A stretch of DNA of 64,000 nucleotides from the NCBI RefSeq assembly GCF_014204835.1, contig NZ_JACHMD010000001.1, forward strand, positions 3,060,336 to 3,124,335. Reading direction: 5' to 3'. The position numbers and the translations under genes are program-made. Below the pieces are notes generated by a model. It had not been told where the DNA came from. It searched no databases and saw only the letters and a list, made by a program, of their open reading frames with translations. Of this stretch, positions 28,808 to 38,823 are shown one piece after another. Within the stretch, counting starts at the first letter, position 1. Each line of letters begins with the position of its first letter. Source of the stretch: Microbacterium marinum (GTDB lineage: Bacteria; Actinomycetota; Actinomycetes; Actinomycetales; Microbacteriaceae).

Positions 28808-29899
28808 TCACCGCCAGCGCTCCGGCGGGGTCAGCGGGACGAGGGGCGGCACGTCGACGCGCGTGTCGATCTCGACCCGGCGGTTCTCGCGCGAGGACCG
28901 CAGCAGGCTCTCCATCACGTCGAGGACGTGCAGCGCCATGCGAGCGTCGGCGCGGGGGCCCGTCGGCGACGTGAACGCGTCGATGAGCCCGACGCCGCGA
29001 CCGGCGCCGACGTAGCCCGCCGACGGCGCGACGGTCTCCCAGTCCACCCCGCCGAGTCTGCGGATGCGGACGTCGCCGTCGAACATGTTCGGGTCGGGGA
29101 CCATGAGCGATCCGGCATCACCGTGCACCTCGATCGGCGGCGCGGACGTCGCGACGCCGTCGAAGCTCGTCACGATGGTCGAGACCGCTCCGCTCGCGTG
29201 CTCCAGGAGTCCGCTGACATGCGTGTCGACCTCGACGGGCACGGTCCGGCCGGCGCGCGGGCCCGTCGCGATCGTCCGCTCGGCGCGCATGCGGCGCCCG
29301 GCGCCCGAGACGGCGACGACCGGCCCGAGCAGATGGACGAGACTCGTCAGATAGTACGGCCCCATGTCGAACAGCGGCCCGCCGCCGGGCGCGTAGTAGA
29401 AGTCGGGGGCGGGATGCCACGCCTCGTGCCCCGGCGAGATCCAGGTCGCGGTCGCCGCGACCGGCCGCCCGAGCGCGCCGTCGTCGATGAGCCGGCGGGC
29501 GGTCTGCACCCCGGTGCCGAGGACGGTGTCAGGGGCGCCGCCGAACCGCACGCCGGCGGCATCCGCGGCCGCCACGAGATCCCGCCCCTCCGCGACCGTC
29601 ATCGTCAGCGGCTTCTCGCCGTAGACGGACCTGCCGGCCGCGATCGCGGCGCGGGCGATGTCCGCGTGCGCAGCAGGGATCGTCAGGTTGAGCACCGTCT
29701 GCACCTCGCCACCGGCCATCAGGTCATCGACCGACATCGCCCGGGCGTGCGGAAGGGATGCCGCTGCCTCGGCCGCGCGCGCGGCATCCAGATCCGCAAC
29801 GGCCACGATTCGCACGGCACTTCCGGCGGCGAACGTGTCGAGGTACTGGCGCGAGATGACCCCGAGCCCGACGATGCCTACGGCGTGCGGCCGGCCCAC
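28808..29899 (-). CDS. Gfo/Idh/MocA family oxidoreductase
   Basis: A 363-residue NAD(P)-dependent sugar dehydrogenase-like protein. The Rossmann glycine motif is [13 protein letters not shown] at the amino terminus, and the EKPLT motif with the catalytic Lys is at about residue 97. The GTG start at 29899 lies inside the end of the ThuA gene, a 22-base overlap. It is paired with ThuA as in trehalose/sugar-utilisation clusters, where the two act on oxidised sugars; the actual substrate is not known. Confidence 0.88.
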   Translation of the reverse strand: MGRPHAVGIVGLGVISRQYLDTFAAGSAVRIVAVADLDAARAAEAAASLPHARAMSVDDLMAGGEVQTVLNLTIPAAHADIARAAIAAGRSVYGEKPLTMTVAEGRDLVAAADAAGVRFGGAPDTVLGTGVQTARRLIDDGALGRPVAATATWISPGHEAWHPAPDFYYAPGGGPLFDMGPYYLTSLVHLLGPVVAVSGAGRRMRAERTIATGPRAGRTVPVEVDTHVSGLLEHASGAVSTIVTSFDGVATSAPPIEVHGDAGSLMVPDPNMFDGDVRIRRLGGVDWETVAPSAGYVGAGRGVGLIDAFTSPTGPRADARMALHVLDVMESLLRSSRENRRVEIDTRVDVPPLVPLTPPERWR

Positions 29900-30579
29900 A
29901 GCAGGCCCCTCTCGATGATGGTGCGGACATCGGGGTGGCGGAGGACGTCCGGTGAGTGGCCCGGCGTGGCGACGAAGATCCGCCCGGCGCCCCACTCGCG
30001 CGTCCACACGGCGGGGCTCACGATCGGCCGATGCCACGGGTGGTAGCTCTGCGTCGGATGCGTCGTCGTAGCCAGCACGTCGATGAGGTCGTCGTGGAGC
30101 ACCCAGTACTGCTCGGTGTGCAGCGCGAAGTCGCCGATCCCCTGGGTGATCGGGTGCGCGCGGCCGAGATCGGTGATCTCGACGACGTAGTCGAGGTAGT
30201 TGTCGCGTTCGTCGCCGGGGCGTTCGTCGGGCTGACGCCCGGGGTGCGTCGCGAACTGGCCGCCGACGAGCTGGAGGTAGTCGGCCTCGTTGCGGAAGGA
30301 ATCGGCGATCCCGCCGTGCCAGCCGGCGAACCCGGCGCCCGCGGCGACGGCGTCGCGCAGCCCCTTGCTCGCCTCGCGCGAGATGGTCGACATCGTCACG
30401 CACTGGAGGATGAGGTCGACGTCCGCCATCGCGGCGCCGTCGGCGTACACCTCCGGGCTGTCCTCGACCCGCACCTCGAAGCCCTGCTCCCGCAGGAACG
30501 GCAGGAACAGCTCGGTCGCCTCGACGGGGTGGTGCCCGTCCCACCCGCCGCGGACGACGAGCGCGTGACGCCCGGTCAG
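29878..30579 (-). CDS. ThuA-domain protein, probable CTG start
   Basis: A 233-residue protein of the ThuA family (class I amidotransferase-like fold, sugar utilisation). The domain opens with [16 protein letters not shown] and includes [16 protein letters not shown] and a late [18 protein letters not shown]. No ATG, GTG or TTG exists near the first strand. The only reasonable start is CTG at 30579-30577, which overlaps the xylB stop (CTGA) and has GGAGGAGG a few bases upstream. An upstream ATG would add over 40 Arg-rich shadow residues. The family call is firm; the CTG start is an inference. Confidence 0.82.
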   Translation of the reverse strand: MTGRHALVVRGGWDGHHPVEATELFLPFLREQGFEVRVEDSPEVYADGAAMADVDLILQCVTMSTISREASKGLRDAVAAGAGFAGWHGGIADSFRNEADYLQLVGGQFATHPGRQPDERPGDERDNYLDYVVEITDLGRAHPITQGIGDFALHTEQYWVLHDDLIDVLATTTHPTQSYHPWHRPIVSPAVWTREWGAGRIFVATPGHSPDVLRHPDVRTIIERGLLWAGRTP

Positions 30580-31976
30580 CGGGCCTCCTCCGCGCGGCGC
30601 AGCGCGACGCGATCGTACTGCTCGCGCACGAGCGGGCGAGGGTCGGATGCGGCCTCCCGATCCATGTCGACGGACCATTCCGGCCAGGCGCCGGCGAGGA
30701 CGGCCGCGGCCTGCAGCGCGGCACCGCGGGCGACGTACTCGCCGGGGGCGGGGACGGCGACGGGAACGTCGAAGACCTGCGCGGCCGCGGCCGCGACGGC
30801 GGGATTGCGCGCGGCGCCGCCGACGAGGAGGACGCGCTCTGCGGTCACGCCGAGCGCCCGGATCGCGTCGAGGCCGGTCGCAAGACCCGCGAGCATCCCC
30901 TCGACGGCGGCGCGGGCCAGGTTCTCGCGGGTCGTGTTCTCCAGCGAGAGGCCGGACAGCGACGCACGCGCCTGCGGCAGGTTCGGCGTCCGCTCGCCCT
31001 CGAACCACGGCACGAGGACGACGCCGCCGGCACCGGGCTCAGCGGCGGCGGCGAGGTCGGTGAGGCCGTCGTGGTCGACGCCCAGCAGCCGCGCGGTCGC
31101 ATCGAGCACCCGCGCCGCGTTGAGGGTCGCGACGAGCGGCAGGAACCGGCCGGACGCGTCCGCGAATCCGGCGACCGTTCCGGTCGGGTCGACGGTGCGC
31201 GTCTCGCTGACGGCGAAGACGGTCCCCGACGTGCCGATCGAGACGACGACGTCGCCGGCGCGGGCGCCCACGCCGAGCGCCGCGCCCGCGTTGTCGCCGG
31301 CGCCGGGGGCGACGCGGCGACCGTCGGCGTCGGCCACATGACCGAGGGCCGGCAGCACGCGCGGCAGGATCGCGTCGCGACCGAGGGCGGCGACGAGCAG
31401 GTCGCGGTCGTAGTCGCCGCTGGACGGGTCCCAGTACCCGGTCCCCGATGCGTCCGAGCGGTCGGTGATCAGCTCGGCGAGGTCGGGACGGTCGGGCCCG
31501 AAGCCCCGCAGCCGCCATGTGAGCCAATCGTGCGGGAGCGCGACGGCCGCCACCCGCGCGGCGTTGTCCGGTTCGGCATCCCGCAGCCAGCGCAGCTTCG
31601 TGATCGTGAAGGATGCCACGGGGACGAGCCCGCTGCGCTGCGCGAGCTGCTCGGCGCCGAGCTCGGTCGTGAGGTCGGATGCCGCGCCCGCCGAACGGGT
31701 GTCGTTCCACAGCAGCGCGTCACGCACGACGCGGCCCGCGTCGTCGAGCGCGACCATGCCGTGCTGCTGGCCGCCGATCGACCAGGCGGCGACGTCCCCC
31801 ATTCCGCCGGCGTCCGCGATCGCCGCCTGGAGCGCGATCCACCACGCCTCGGGATCGACGGACGTGCCGTCCGGGTGCGTGGCCCGCCCCGTCCGGAGAA
31901 TGGCGCCGGTCGCGGCATCCGCGATCACGACCTTGCACGACTGCGTCGACGAATCGACGCCCATCACCAGGACCAT
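30576..31976 (-). CDS. xylB: Xylulokinase (FGGY family)
   Basis: Phosphorylates D-xylulose made by XylA and feeds the pentose phosphate pathway. It is 466 residues with the FGGY phosphate motif near the start ([15 protein letters not shown]), [11 protein letters not shown], the adenosine motif [11 protein letters not shown] and the carboxy-terminal [17 protein letters not shown] 31976 has GGAGAG seven bases upstream; the gap from xylA is 29 bases. Confidence 0.94.
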   Translation of the reverse strand: MVLVMGVDSSTQSCKVVIADAATGAILRTGRATHPDGTSVDPEAWWIALQAAIADAGGMGDVAAWSIGGQQHGMVALDDAGRVVRDALLWNDTRSAGAASDLTTELGAEQLAQRSGLVPVASFTITKLRWLRDAEPDNAARVAAVALPHDWLTWRLRGFGPDRPDLAELITDRSDASGTGYWDPSSGDYDRDLLVAALGRDAILPRVLPALGHVADADGRRVAPGAGDNAGAALGVGARAGDVVVSIGTSGTVFAVSETRTVDPTGTVAGFADASGRFLPLVATLNAARVLDATARLLGVDHDGLTDLAAAAEPGAGGVVLVPWFEGERTPNLPQARASLSGLSLENTTRENLARAAVEGMLAGLATGLDAIRALGVTAERVLLVGGAARNPAVAAAAAQVFDVPVAVPAPGEYVARGAALQAAAVLAGAWPEWSVDMDREAASDPRPLVREQYDRVALRRAEEAR

Positions 31977-32005
31977 CAGGTCACTCTCCGACGGGGCGGG
32001 GCGGG

Positions 32006-33193
32006 TCAGCGAGCGCCGAGCAGGTGCTCGGTCGCGAGCTGCTGCAGTCGGACGAACCCGCCGCCCTTGCCGCCGAAGTAGGCCGCCGGGTCGAAGTCCT
32101 CGTAGGCCGAACGGTCGGCGAGGAAGTCGTCGTAGGTCTCGCCCGGGTTCAGGGTCGGTGTCGACAGCTCGTCCACCTTGGCCGCGGCGAGCGCCTCTTG
32201 CACCTCGGGGTCGGCGCGGAACGCCGCCGCCCGCTCCTTGAGCAGCAGGTAGGTGCGCATGTTCGCCGCCGCGGACTCCCAGACGCCGGTCTCGTCCTCG
32301 GTGCGGCTCGGCTTGTAGTCGAAGTGGCGGGGGCCCTCGTACGCGGGGATGCCGCCGGGGCCGCCGTTCTCGAGCAGGTCGACGAGCGCGAACGCATTGT
32401 GCAGGTCGCCGTGACCGAACACGAGGTCCTGGTCGTACTTGATGCCGCGCTGACCGTTGAGGTCGATGTGGAAGAGCTTGCCGTGGTACAGCGCCTGCGC
32501 GATGCCGGCGGCGAAGTTCAGGCCCGCCATCTGCTCGTGGCCGACCTCGGGGTTGAGGCCCACGAGCTCGGGACGCTCGAGCGAGTCGATGAAGGCGATG
32601 GCGTGACCGAGCGTGGGCAGCAGGATGTCGCCGCGCGGCTCGTTCGGCTTCGGCTCGATGGCGAACTTGATGTCGTAACCCTTGTCGGTGACGTAATCGC
32701 CGAGCAAGTTGACGGCCTCGCGGTAGCGCTCGAGCGCCTGCCGGATGTCCTTCGCGGAGTCGTATTCGGCGCCCTCGCGGCCACCCCACATCACGAACGT
32801 CTTGGCGCCCAGCTCGGCACCGAGGTCGAGCTGACGGAACACTTTGCGAAGGGCGTACCGGCGCACGTCGCGGTCGTTCGCGGTGAAACCGCCGTCCTTG
32901 AAGACGGGGGCGCTGAACAGGTTGGTCGTGACCATCGGCACGATGAGTCCGGTTGCATCGAGCGCACCCTTGAGGCGGTCGATCTGCGTCTGACGTTCGG
33001 CGTCGGTGGACCCGAAGGCGAACAGGTCGTCGTCGTGGAAGGTCAGGCCGTACGCGCCGAGCTCGGCGAGCTTCTCGACCGCGTGCACGACGTCGAGAGC
33101 GGGGCGGGTCGGGCCACCGAACGGGTCGGCGCCGTTGTAACCGACGGTCCACAGACCGAAGCTGAACTTGTCGGCGGGGGTGGGGGTGGGCAT
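32006..33193 (-). CDS. xylA: Xylose isomerase
   Basis: Interconverts D-xylose and D-xylulose. The 395-residue protein is the shorter class I form of actinobacteria. Visible active-site motifs are LTFHDDDLF with the catalytic His, [13 protein letters not shown] with the metal Glu, [15 protein letters not shown] and HIDLNGQ. ATG 33193 has AAGGAG close upstream, which rules out the longer GTG form at 33259. It is the first gene of xylA-xylB-thuA-gfo-GH51. The promoter with a probable operator is at 33218-33259. Confidence 0.96.
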   Translation of the reverse strand: MPTPTPADKFSFGLWTVGYNGADPFGGPTRPALDVVHAVEKLAELGAYGLTFHDDDLFAFGSTDAERQTQIDRLKGALDATGLIVPMVTTNLFSAPVFKDGGFTANDRDVRRYALRKVFRQLDLGAELGAKTFVMWGGREGAEYDSAKDIRQALERYREAVNLLGDYVTDKGYDIKFAIEPKPNEPRGDILLPTLGHAIAFIDSLERPELVGLNPEVGHEQMAGLNFAAGIAQALYHGKLFHIDLNGQRGIKYDQDLVFGHGDLHNAFALVDLLENGGPGGIPAYEGPRHFDYKPSRTEDETGVWESAAANMRTYLLLKERAAAFRADPEVQEALAAAKVDELSTPTLNPGETYDDFLADRSAYEDFDPAAYFGGKGGGFVRLQQLATEHLLGAR

Positions 33194-33217
33194 GACGCTC
33201 CTTCGCGAGCCGGTAAA

Positions 33218-33259
33218 TGTTGCTGACAACAACGTATCCCATCCCCGGCGGCGCGCCAA
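33218..33259 (-). promoter_or_regulatory. xylA promoter with TTGTTG/CAACA operator
   Basis: On the reverse strand, -35 TTGGCG (33254-33259) and -10 TACGTT (33231-33236) are 17 bases apart. An inverted repeat TGTTG-ctga-CAACA (33218-33231) covers the start point and the edge of the -10. Half-sites of this form are seen with XylR/ROK repressors; both a LacI gene next door and a ROK gene 5.7 kb away are candidates. Confidence 0.6.
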
Positions 33260-33326
33260 CCCTCCATTCCTCCGGCGCGAGGTGGCATGATCGGGTCCGC
33301 CATCTCCCGTCGACGTGAGGAAGCCG

Positions 33327-34334
33327 ATGTCCGATCACCCCCGCGTCACGCTCGCGATGATCGCCGCCGAAGCAGGCGTCTCGAAAGCCACCGTGTCGAA
33401 GGTCCTCAACGGCCGCACCGATGTCTCGGCAGGCACGCGATCGCGCCTCGAGAGGCTGCTGCAGAGCCACGGCTACCGGCGCCGCCCCGCGGCATCCCCC
33501 TCCCGCACGATCGAAGTGGTCCTGTCCGATCTCGACGCGGGCTGGTCGCTCGAGGTCACCGGCGGGATCGAGCGCACCGCGCACGAGGCGGGCTTCTCCG
33601 TGATCCTCACCGTGAGCGGAGATCGTCATGCCCCCGCGGACGAGTGGCTCGACGGCGTGCTGCTGCGCCGCCCGGCGGGCGTCGTGCTCATGTTCGCCGA
33701 CCTTCCCCGGGAGCAGCGAGAGAAGCTGCGGGCACGGGGGATGCCGTTCGCCATCATCGCCCCGTCAGGCGATCCCTCGCCCGGGGTCCCCTCGGTGGGC
33801 TCAGCGAATCGCGACGGCGCGTTCGCGGCGACGCGTCACCTCATCGAGCTGGGGCATCGTCGGATCGCCGCGATCACCGGTCCGCGCGACATGATGTGCT
33901 CCGTCGCCCGCCTCGAGGGCTACCGGGAGGCCATGGCCGCCGCCCGTCTTCCCGTCGACCCGGACTGGGTGCGTTTCGGCACCTTCCTCCCGGCAGGCGG
34001 CGAAGTGCACGCGCGTGAGCTCCTGGCGCGGCGGGACCGGCCCACCGCCGTCTTCGCCGGCAGCGACCTGCAGGCGCTGGGGGTGATCGCCGCCGCGACC
34101 GCGACAGGGCTGGCCGTGCCAACGGATCTCTCGGTGGTGGGCTACGACGACATCGCCCTGGCTCGGTGGATGAGCCCGCAGCTCACCACCGTGCACCAGC
34201 CACTCGCACGCATGGGGGCCGAGGCGGCGCGCATGGTGCTCCATCTCGCGGAAGGCGGGGTCGCCGATTCTCGGCGCATCGACCTGCCCGCGCGTCTGGT
34301 CGTCCGAGGCAGTTCGGCACCCGTGGCCGCCTGA
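33327..34334 (+). CDS. LacI-family transcriptional regulator
   Basis: A 335-residue LacI regulator, divergent from xylA and upstream of the xylanase. Helix-turn-helix at about residues 8-30 ([20 protein letters not shown]), followed by a periplasmic-binding-protein-like sugar domain ending in a conserved [19 protein letters not shown] 33327 has AGGAAG at a normal distance; a GTG at 33315 is the alternative. It probably controls the flanking xylA operon or the surface xylanase. Confidence 0.88.
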   Translation: MSDHPRVTLAMIAAEAGVSKATVSKVLNGRTDVSAGTRSRLERLLQSHGYRRRPAASPSRTIEVVLSDLDAGWSLEVTGGIERTAHEAGFSVILTVSGDRHAPADEWLDGVLLRRPAGVVLMFADLPREQREKLRARGMPFAIIAPSGDPSPGVPSVGSANRDGAFAATRHLIELGHRRIAAITGPRDMMCSVARLEGYREAMAAARLPVDPDWVRFGTFLPAGGEVHARELLARRDRPTAVFAGSDLQALGVIAAATATGLAVPTDLSVVGYDDIALARWMSPQLTTVHQPLARMGAEAARMVLHLAEGGVADSRRIDLPARLVVRGSSAPVAA

Positions 34335-34349
34335 CGCACCGGATCGCGC

Positions 34350-34445
34350 GAACCGTCCGAAACTCGGGGCTCAGGTTTCGTAACGGTTCCGTCTCGGCAG
34401 GTCCTGCGGGCGGCGGACCTGCATATGTTTGCGGCGCCGACAAAT
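34350..34445 (+). promoter_or_regulatory. Inverted-repeat-rich leader of the surface xylanase gene
   Basis: Three inverted repeats fill the gap between the LacI gene and the xylanase. They are GAACCGTCCGAAAC (34350-34363) against GTTTCGTAACGGTTC (34375-34389), GCAGGTCC (34397-34404) against GGACCTGC (34415-34422), and a TTTG/CAAA pair around CGGCGCCG (34428-34444). A -10-like TATGTT lies at 34424-34429. They may be operators, or weak terminators of the LacI gene; there is no T-tract. Confidence 0.45.
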
Positions 34446-34466
34446 AACCCGCGCAAAGGAGCGCTC

Positions 34467-37400
34467 GTGAACCCCCGCCCCCGACGCCTGACCGTTTCCG
34501 CCGTCCTCGCGGCAACAGCCCTCATCGCCGCGCCCCTGGCCCCTGCCGCAGCGGCCGCCGAGCCGCCTCCACCGATCGTGTCCGCCTCGTTCGACGACGG
34601 CACCCTCGGCGCCGGCCTCGCCCAGAGCGGCGGAGGCGCCGGGACACTGACGTTCGCCGACGGCGCACTCGTCGTCAACGATCGGACAGCCGACTATGTC
34701 GGCATCCAGACCGCTCCCGGCGTCCTCGAGCCGGAGACGCAGTACACCGTCAGCGCGAAGGTCCGGCTCGCGCCGGGCACACCGGCGACGTCCGCCCGCT
34801 GGGTCGGCTTTCCCGGCTACAGCTGGATCGGCAACAGCGCCGTGACGGCGGATGCCTGGACGACGATCGCGGGCACCTGGACCAGCCCTGCGGCAGCCGC
34901 CGACGAGACGAAGATCTACCTCGGCACGGGCGACATCGCCGGGACGAGCGGCTATACCTTTCTCGTGGACGACGTGCTGATCACCGGCCCCGCCGCCACC
35001 GAACCCGGGCCCGATCCCGACGTCGTCCCCGGCGGCGCGGTGAATCCCACCACCACTCCCGTCGCGACGGCTCTCGGCACCGGAGACGTCGCCGCGCTCA
35101 CCTTCGACGACGGCCCGAACGGCGCGACGACCGCGGCCCTGCTCGACTACCTCGGCGAGAAGGACATCTCAGCCGTCTTCTGCGTCATCGGTCAGAACAT
35201 CCAGGCCGAGGGGGGCGCCGCGCTGCTGAAGCGCATGGTCGCCGAGGGTCACACGCTCTGCAACCACACGACCGGGTACGCCGACATGGGCTCGTGGTCC
35301 GCGGATCGCATCCGCACCGATCTCGTCGAGAACCTGCGCATCATCCGTGACGCGCTGGGCGACCCCACCGCAGCCGTGCCGTTCTTCCGCGCTCCCAACG
35401 GCAGCTGGGGCGCGACGCCCGGCGTCGCCGTCTCGCTCGGCATGCAGCCCCTCGCCGTCGTGAACACGATCTCGGACTGGGAGGAGACCGACGCGGACGT
35501 CCTCACCGCCAACCTGCGGACCGCGATGAAGCCGGGGCAGGTCGTCCTCGTCCACGACGGCGGCGGCGACCGCGACCCGTCGCTGCAAGCCGTCCGGACC
35601 GTCGTCGACGAGCGTCTCGCCGCCGGATGGCAGTTCACGCTCCCCACCGGGACCCCCGGTGCGGACGCCCCCACAGACCCGACCGACCCCACCGAGCCCG
35701 GCACGCCGGCGCCCGGCACCGTCCTCGTGGACGACGACTTCGACGACGGTACCGTCGGCGCCTGGACCGCACGCGCGGGCTCGGGCGACTCGAACCCGAC
35801 GGTCTCGGCGGTCGCGGGCGGCGCCGCGGGCACGGCGTACGCGGCACAGGTCTCCGACCGCACGCACGAGGGCGACGGCATGCAGCTCGACGTCGTCGAC
35901 ACGCTCCTCCCCGGCCAGACCTACCGCTTCTCCGCTCAGGTGCGCTTCGCGCCGGGTGCCGACCGCGGACAGGGCCTCACCGTCTCGATGCGCACCGTCA
36001 ACGGCGGCTCCGTGTCGTTCACGAACCTGCTGCAGGCCGACAGCGCCTCCGCCGGCGAGTGGACCACCGTGAGCGGTGACATCACGATCCCCGGCTACGA
36101 CAGCGCGGCCGAGCTGTACGTCGAAGCGCGCTACAACTCCGGCAACACGTCGACCTTCCTCGTCGACCAGATCACGGTCGCGGTGCCCGAGGAGAACGAC
36201 ATCGACCTCAGCCTCGTCCCGCTGAAGGACACCGTCGACTTCCCGGTGGGCGTCGCGATCGACGAGCGCGAGACGACCGGGTCGGCGGCTGACCTCCTGG
36301 AGCACCACTTCGACCAGATCAGCCCCGAGAACCACATGAAGGTGGAGGCCTGGTACGACGAGGATCGCCGCTTCACGCGGCACTCGCAGGCCACCGCGCT
36401 GCTCGACTACGCGCAGCAGAACGACCTCCGGCTGTACGGGCACGTCCTGCTGTGGCACTCGCAGACCCCGGCCTGGTTCTTCCAGGATGCCGACGGGCGT
36501 GAGCTGACGGCATCCGCCGCCGACAAGGAGCTGCTGCGGGACCGTCTCGCGACGCACATCGATGATGTCGCCGCCTCCATCGCGGACGACTACGGACTGT
36601 TCGGCTCGCCGACGAACCCGCTCGTGGCGTGGGACGTCGTCAACGAGGTCATCTCCGACCAGGCGACCCCGGACGGCCTGCGCACGAGTCGCTGGCACGA
36701 TGTGCTCGGCGAGGAGTACATCGGTCTGGCCTTCCGGCTCGCCGACGAGGCCTTCAACGACCGGTACGCCGCGCCCGGGACCGACCGCCCGGTGAAGCTG
36801 TTCATCAACGACTACAACACCGAGCAGGACCGCAAGGGCGCGCAGTACGCGGCGCTCGTGAACCGGCTGGTGGATGACGGCGTCCCGATCGACGGCGTGG
36901 GGCACCAGTTCCATGTCTCGGTGAACACGCCCGTCTCGGCACTCGCGGGTGCGCTCGACCGCTTCGCGGGCCTGGGCCTCGCGCAGGAGGTCACCGAGCT
37001 CGACGTCACCGTCAACCCGGCGACCGAACCGAACATCATCCGGCAGGGCTATTACTACCGCGACGCGTTCCGGCTGTTCCGCAGTTACCACGCTGCGGCC
37101 CCCGCCGCCGAGAAGCTGTTCGCCGTCACCGTCTGGGGTCTGACGGACACCCGGTCGTGGCGCGCAGAGCAGGCGCCCCTGCTGTTCACGGGCGACCTCG
37201 CGGCGAAGCCGGCGTACTACGGCGCCATCGACGACGCGGACGGCATCCCCGCCCTCGTCACGACCGCGGACGTGTTCGGCGGCGACGTCCCGCTCGACGA
37301 CGACTTCACGGAGTCGATCGCGTGGCGGAACCTGCCCGAGAAGACGCTGATCGGCTCGGCCGGTGGCGGCTTCCAGACCCGCTGGAACGACGATCACCTC

Positions 37401-38813
37401 ACGGTGTTGGTGCGGAGCGAGGTCGAGCCCGACCGGATCGACTTCACGTACGGCGACGAGGAGGTCCGCTACGGCGGGAACGGCGCGCTCGAGGGACGCA
37501 CGGCCGAGGTCGACGGGGAGTTCCTCTCGGTCATCCACCTGCCGCACACCGCACCGACGGTCGGCGCCACGGCCGCCTTCGATCTGCGGATCGTGGCCGG
37601 CGGCGACGTCGTCGGCTCGTGGAACGAGGCGGGCGCGACCGGCCGGCTCACCTACCTGGAGCCGCTATCGTTCCTGGAGATCCCCCAGGGCGGCGAGGTC
37701 GAGATCGACGGCGAGGTGGATCCCGCGTGGGCGGACGCCGCGACGGCTCGCACCGCGACGCGCGTCGAGGGCAGCGCCGACGGCGCCCAGGCGGACGTGC
37801 GCACGATGTGGCGGGGCAACACGCTGTACGCCCTGTTCGAGGTGACGGACGCGGAGATCGACGGGTCCAACAGCGACCCGTGGAACCGCGACGGCGTGGA
37901 GATCTTCCTCGATCTCGGCAACGCGAAGAACGGCCCCTACGGGCCGAACGACACGCAGATCCGCATCACTGCCGACAACGATGTCTCTTTCGGCACGGGT
38001 GATGCCGCGCTGCAGCAGGCGCGCCTGCTCGACAGTGCGACGGCCAGGTCGGCCGACGGCTACGTGGTGGAGGCGGCGGTCGCGCTCGTCGGGCAGTCCG
38101 GCGGTCAGAGCGACGTGCCGCTCGGTGGCGAAGACACGTTCCACGGCATCGACTTCCAGGTCAACGACGGACGCGGCGGCTCCCGCTTCGCCGTTCACAC
38201 CTGGGCGGAGCCGACCGGAACGGGCTACCAGACCACGGCCCGCTGGGGCGTCGCGCACCTCGTGACGGAGTCCGGCGAACCCGGTCAGCCCGGCGAACCC
38301 GGCGAACCCGGCGAACCTGGCGAGCCCGGTGAGCCCGGCGAACCTGGTCAGCCCGGCGAACCCGGTCAGCCGAGCGAGCCCGGCGAACCCGGCGAACCCG
38401 GTCAGCCGGAGGAACCAGGGGCCGACGAGGAGTGGGCGCAGATCGACGTCGGCTCGGGTCGGGTCTCCCGCGGCGACGAGCTCGAGGTCCGCGTGAGCGG
38501 CCTGGAGCCCGGGCAGCGGATCGGCGCGACCCTGTTCAGCGACCCGATCGTCGTTCGCGGCATCCCCGCCGCAGACGAGGACGGCGAGATCGCCTTCACG
38601 GTGGCCATTCCGGCTGACTTCGAGCTCGGCGCGCACACGCTCGTCGTGACCTCCGCGGGGCTGGCGGACATCCGCGTTCCGATCACGGTGGTGGCGGGGC
38701 GGGCGCTCGGCGCCACCGGCAGTCAGCTGCCCTGGGGCGTCGCTCTGCTGGGCGCGCTCCTCGTGACGACGGGCGGTCTGCTGTCGGTGATCCGCAAGCG
38801 CCGCGTCGCCTGA
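34467..38813 (+). CDS. Multidomain surface xylanase: CE4 deacetylase + GH10 + CBMs
   Basis: A 1448-residue secreted enzyme. Order: signal peptide (about 1-32); CBM4/9/22-like beta-sandwich (about 35-175); CE4/NodB polysaccharide deacetylase domain (about 205-390; TFDDGP at 212-217, FRAP, LVHDG); second CBM22-like module (about 420-570); GH10 xylanase (about 590-925; acid/base Glu727 in WDVVNE, nucleophile Glu844 in VTELDV); linker; CBM9-like module (about 1080-1265); GEP/GQP spacer (about 1269-1318); a small beta domain; LGATG (1414-1418), a membrane helix and RKRR. It should cut and deacetylate xylan while held at the surface. In the CE4 domain the second His of the HxxxH metal motif is Tyr271 (His267 is present). 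GTG 34467 is set by AAAGGAG upstream. Confidence 0.93.
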   Translation: MNPRPRRLTVSAVLAATALIAAPLAPAAAAAEPPPPIVSASFDDGTLGAGLAQSGGGAGTLTFADGALVVNDRTADYVGIQTAPGVLEPETQYTVSAKVRLAPGTPATSARWVGFPGYSWIGNSAVTADAWTTIAGTWTSPAAAADETKIYLGTGDIAGTSGYTFLVDDVLITGPAATEPGPDPDVVPGGAVNPTTTPVATALGTGDVAALTFDDGPNGATTAALLDYLGEKDISAVFCVIGQNIQAEGGAALLKRMVAEGHTLCNHTTGYADMGSWSADRIRTDLVENLRIIRDALGDPTAAVPFFRAPNGSWGATPGVAVSLGMQPLAVVNTISDWEETDADVLTANLRTAMKPGQVVLVHDGGGDRDPSLQAVRTVVDERLAAGWQFTLPTGTPGADAPTDPTDPTEPGTPAPGTVLVDDDFDDGTVGAWTARAGSGDSNPTVSAVAGGAAGTAYAAQVSDRTHEGDGMQLDVVDTLLPGQTYRFSAQVRFAPGADRGQGLTVSMRTVNGGSVSFTNLLQADSASAGEWTTVSGDITIPGYDSAAELYVEARYNSGNTSTFLVDQITVAVPEENDIDLSLVPLKDTVDFPVGVAIDERETTGSAADLLEHHFDQISPENHMKVEAWYDEDRRFTRHSQATALLDYAQQNDLRLYGHVLLWHSQTPAWFFQDADGRELTASAADKELLRDRLATHIDDVAASIADDYGLFGSPTNPLVAWDVVNEVISDQATPDGLRTSRWHDVLGEEYIGLAFRLADEAFNDRYAAPGTDRPVKLFINDYNTEQDRKGAQYAALVNRLVDDGVPIDGVGHQFHVSVNTPVSALAGALDRFAGLGLAQEVTELDVTVNPATEPNIIRQGYYYRDAFRLFRSYHAAAPAAEKLFAVTVWGLTDTRSWRAEQAPLLFTGDLAAKPAYYGAIDDADGIPALVTTADVFGGDVPLDDDFTESIAWRNLPEKTLIGSAGGGFQTRWNDDHLTVLVRSEVEPDRIDFTYGDEEVRYGGNGALEGRTAEVDGEFLSVIHLPHTAPTVGATAAFDLRIVAGGDVVGSWNEAGATGRLTYLEPLSFLEIPQGGEVEIDGEVDPAWADAATARTATRVEGSADGAQADVRTMWRGNTLYALFEVTDAEIDGSNSDPWNRDGVEIFLDLGNAKNGPYGPNDTQIRITADNDVSFGTGDAALQQARLLDSATARSADGYVVEAAVALVGQSGGQSDVPLGGEDTFHGIDFQVNDGRGGSRFAVHTWAEPTGTGYQTTARWGVAHLVTESGEPGQPGEPGEPGEPGEPGEPGEPGQPGEPGQPSEPGEPGEPGQPEEPGADEEWAQIDVGSGRVSRGDELEVRVSGLEPGQRIGATLFSDPIVVRGIPAADEDGEIAFTVAIPADFELGAHTLVVTSAGLADIRVPITVVAGRALGATGSQLPWGVALLGALLVTTGGLLSVIRKRRVA
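38274..38420 (+). repeat. GEP/GQP tandem repeat inside the xylanase gene
   Basis: A stretch of nine-base units GGCGAACCC and GGTCAGCCC in varying order, encoding a Gly-Glu-Pro/Gly-Gln-Pro spacer of about 50 residues. Such acidic Pro-rich spacers hold catalytic modules away from the cell wall. The near-identical units make it prone to length change by slippage. Confidence 0.9.
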
Positions 38814-38823
38814 CCGCGGATCA

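Noticed and set aside
31679..33226. Plus-strand 515-codon frame opposite xylA
   Set aside because: Xylose isomerase on the reverse strand is certain; the plus frame is a composition shadow.
38274..38420. Possible CRISPR-like array
   Set aside because: Units are 9 bases, in frame and encode GEP/GQP; there are no unique spacers.
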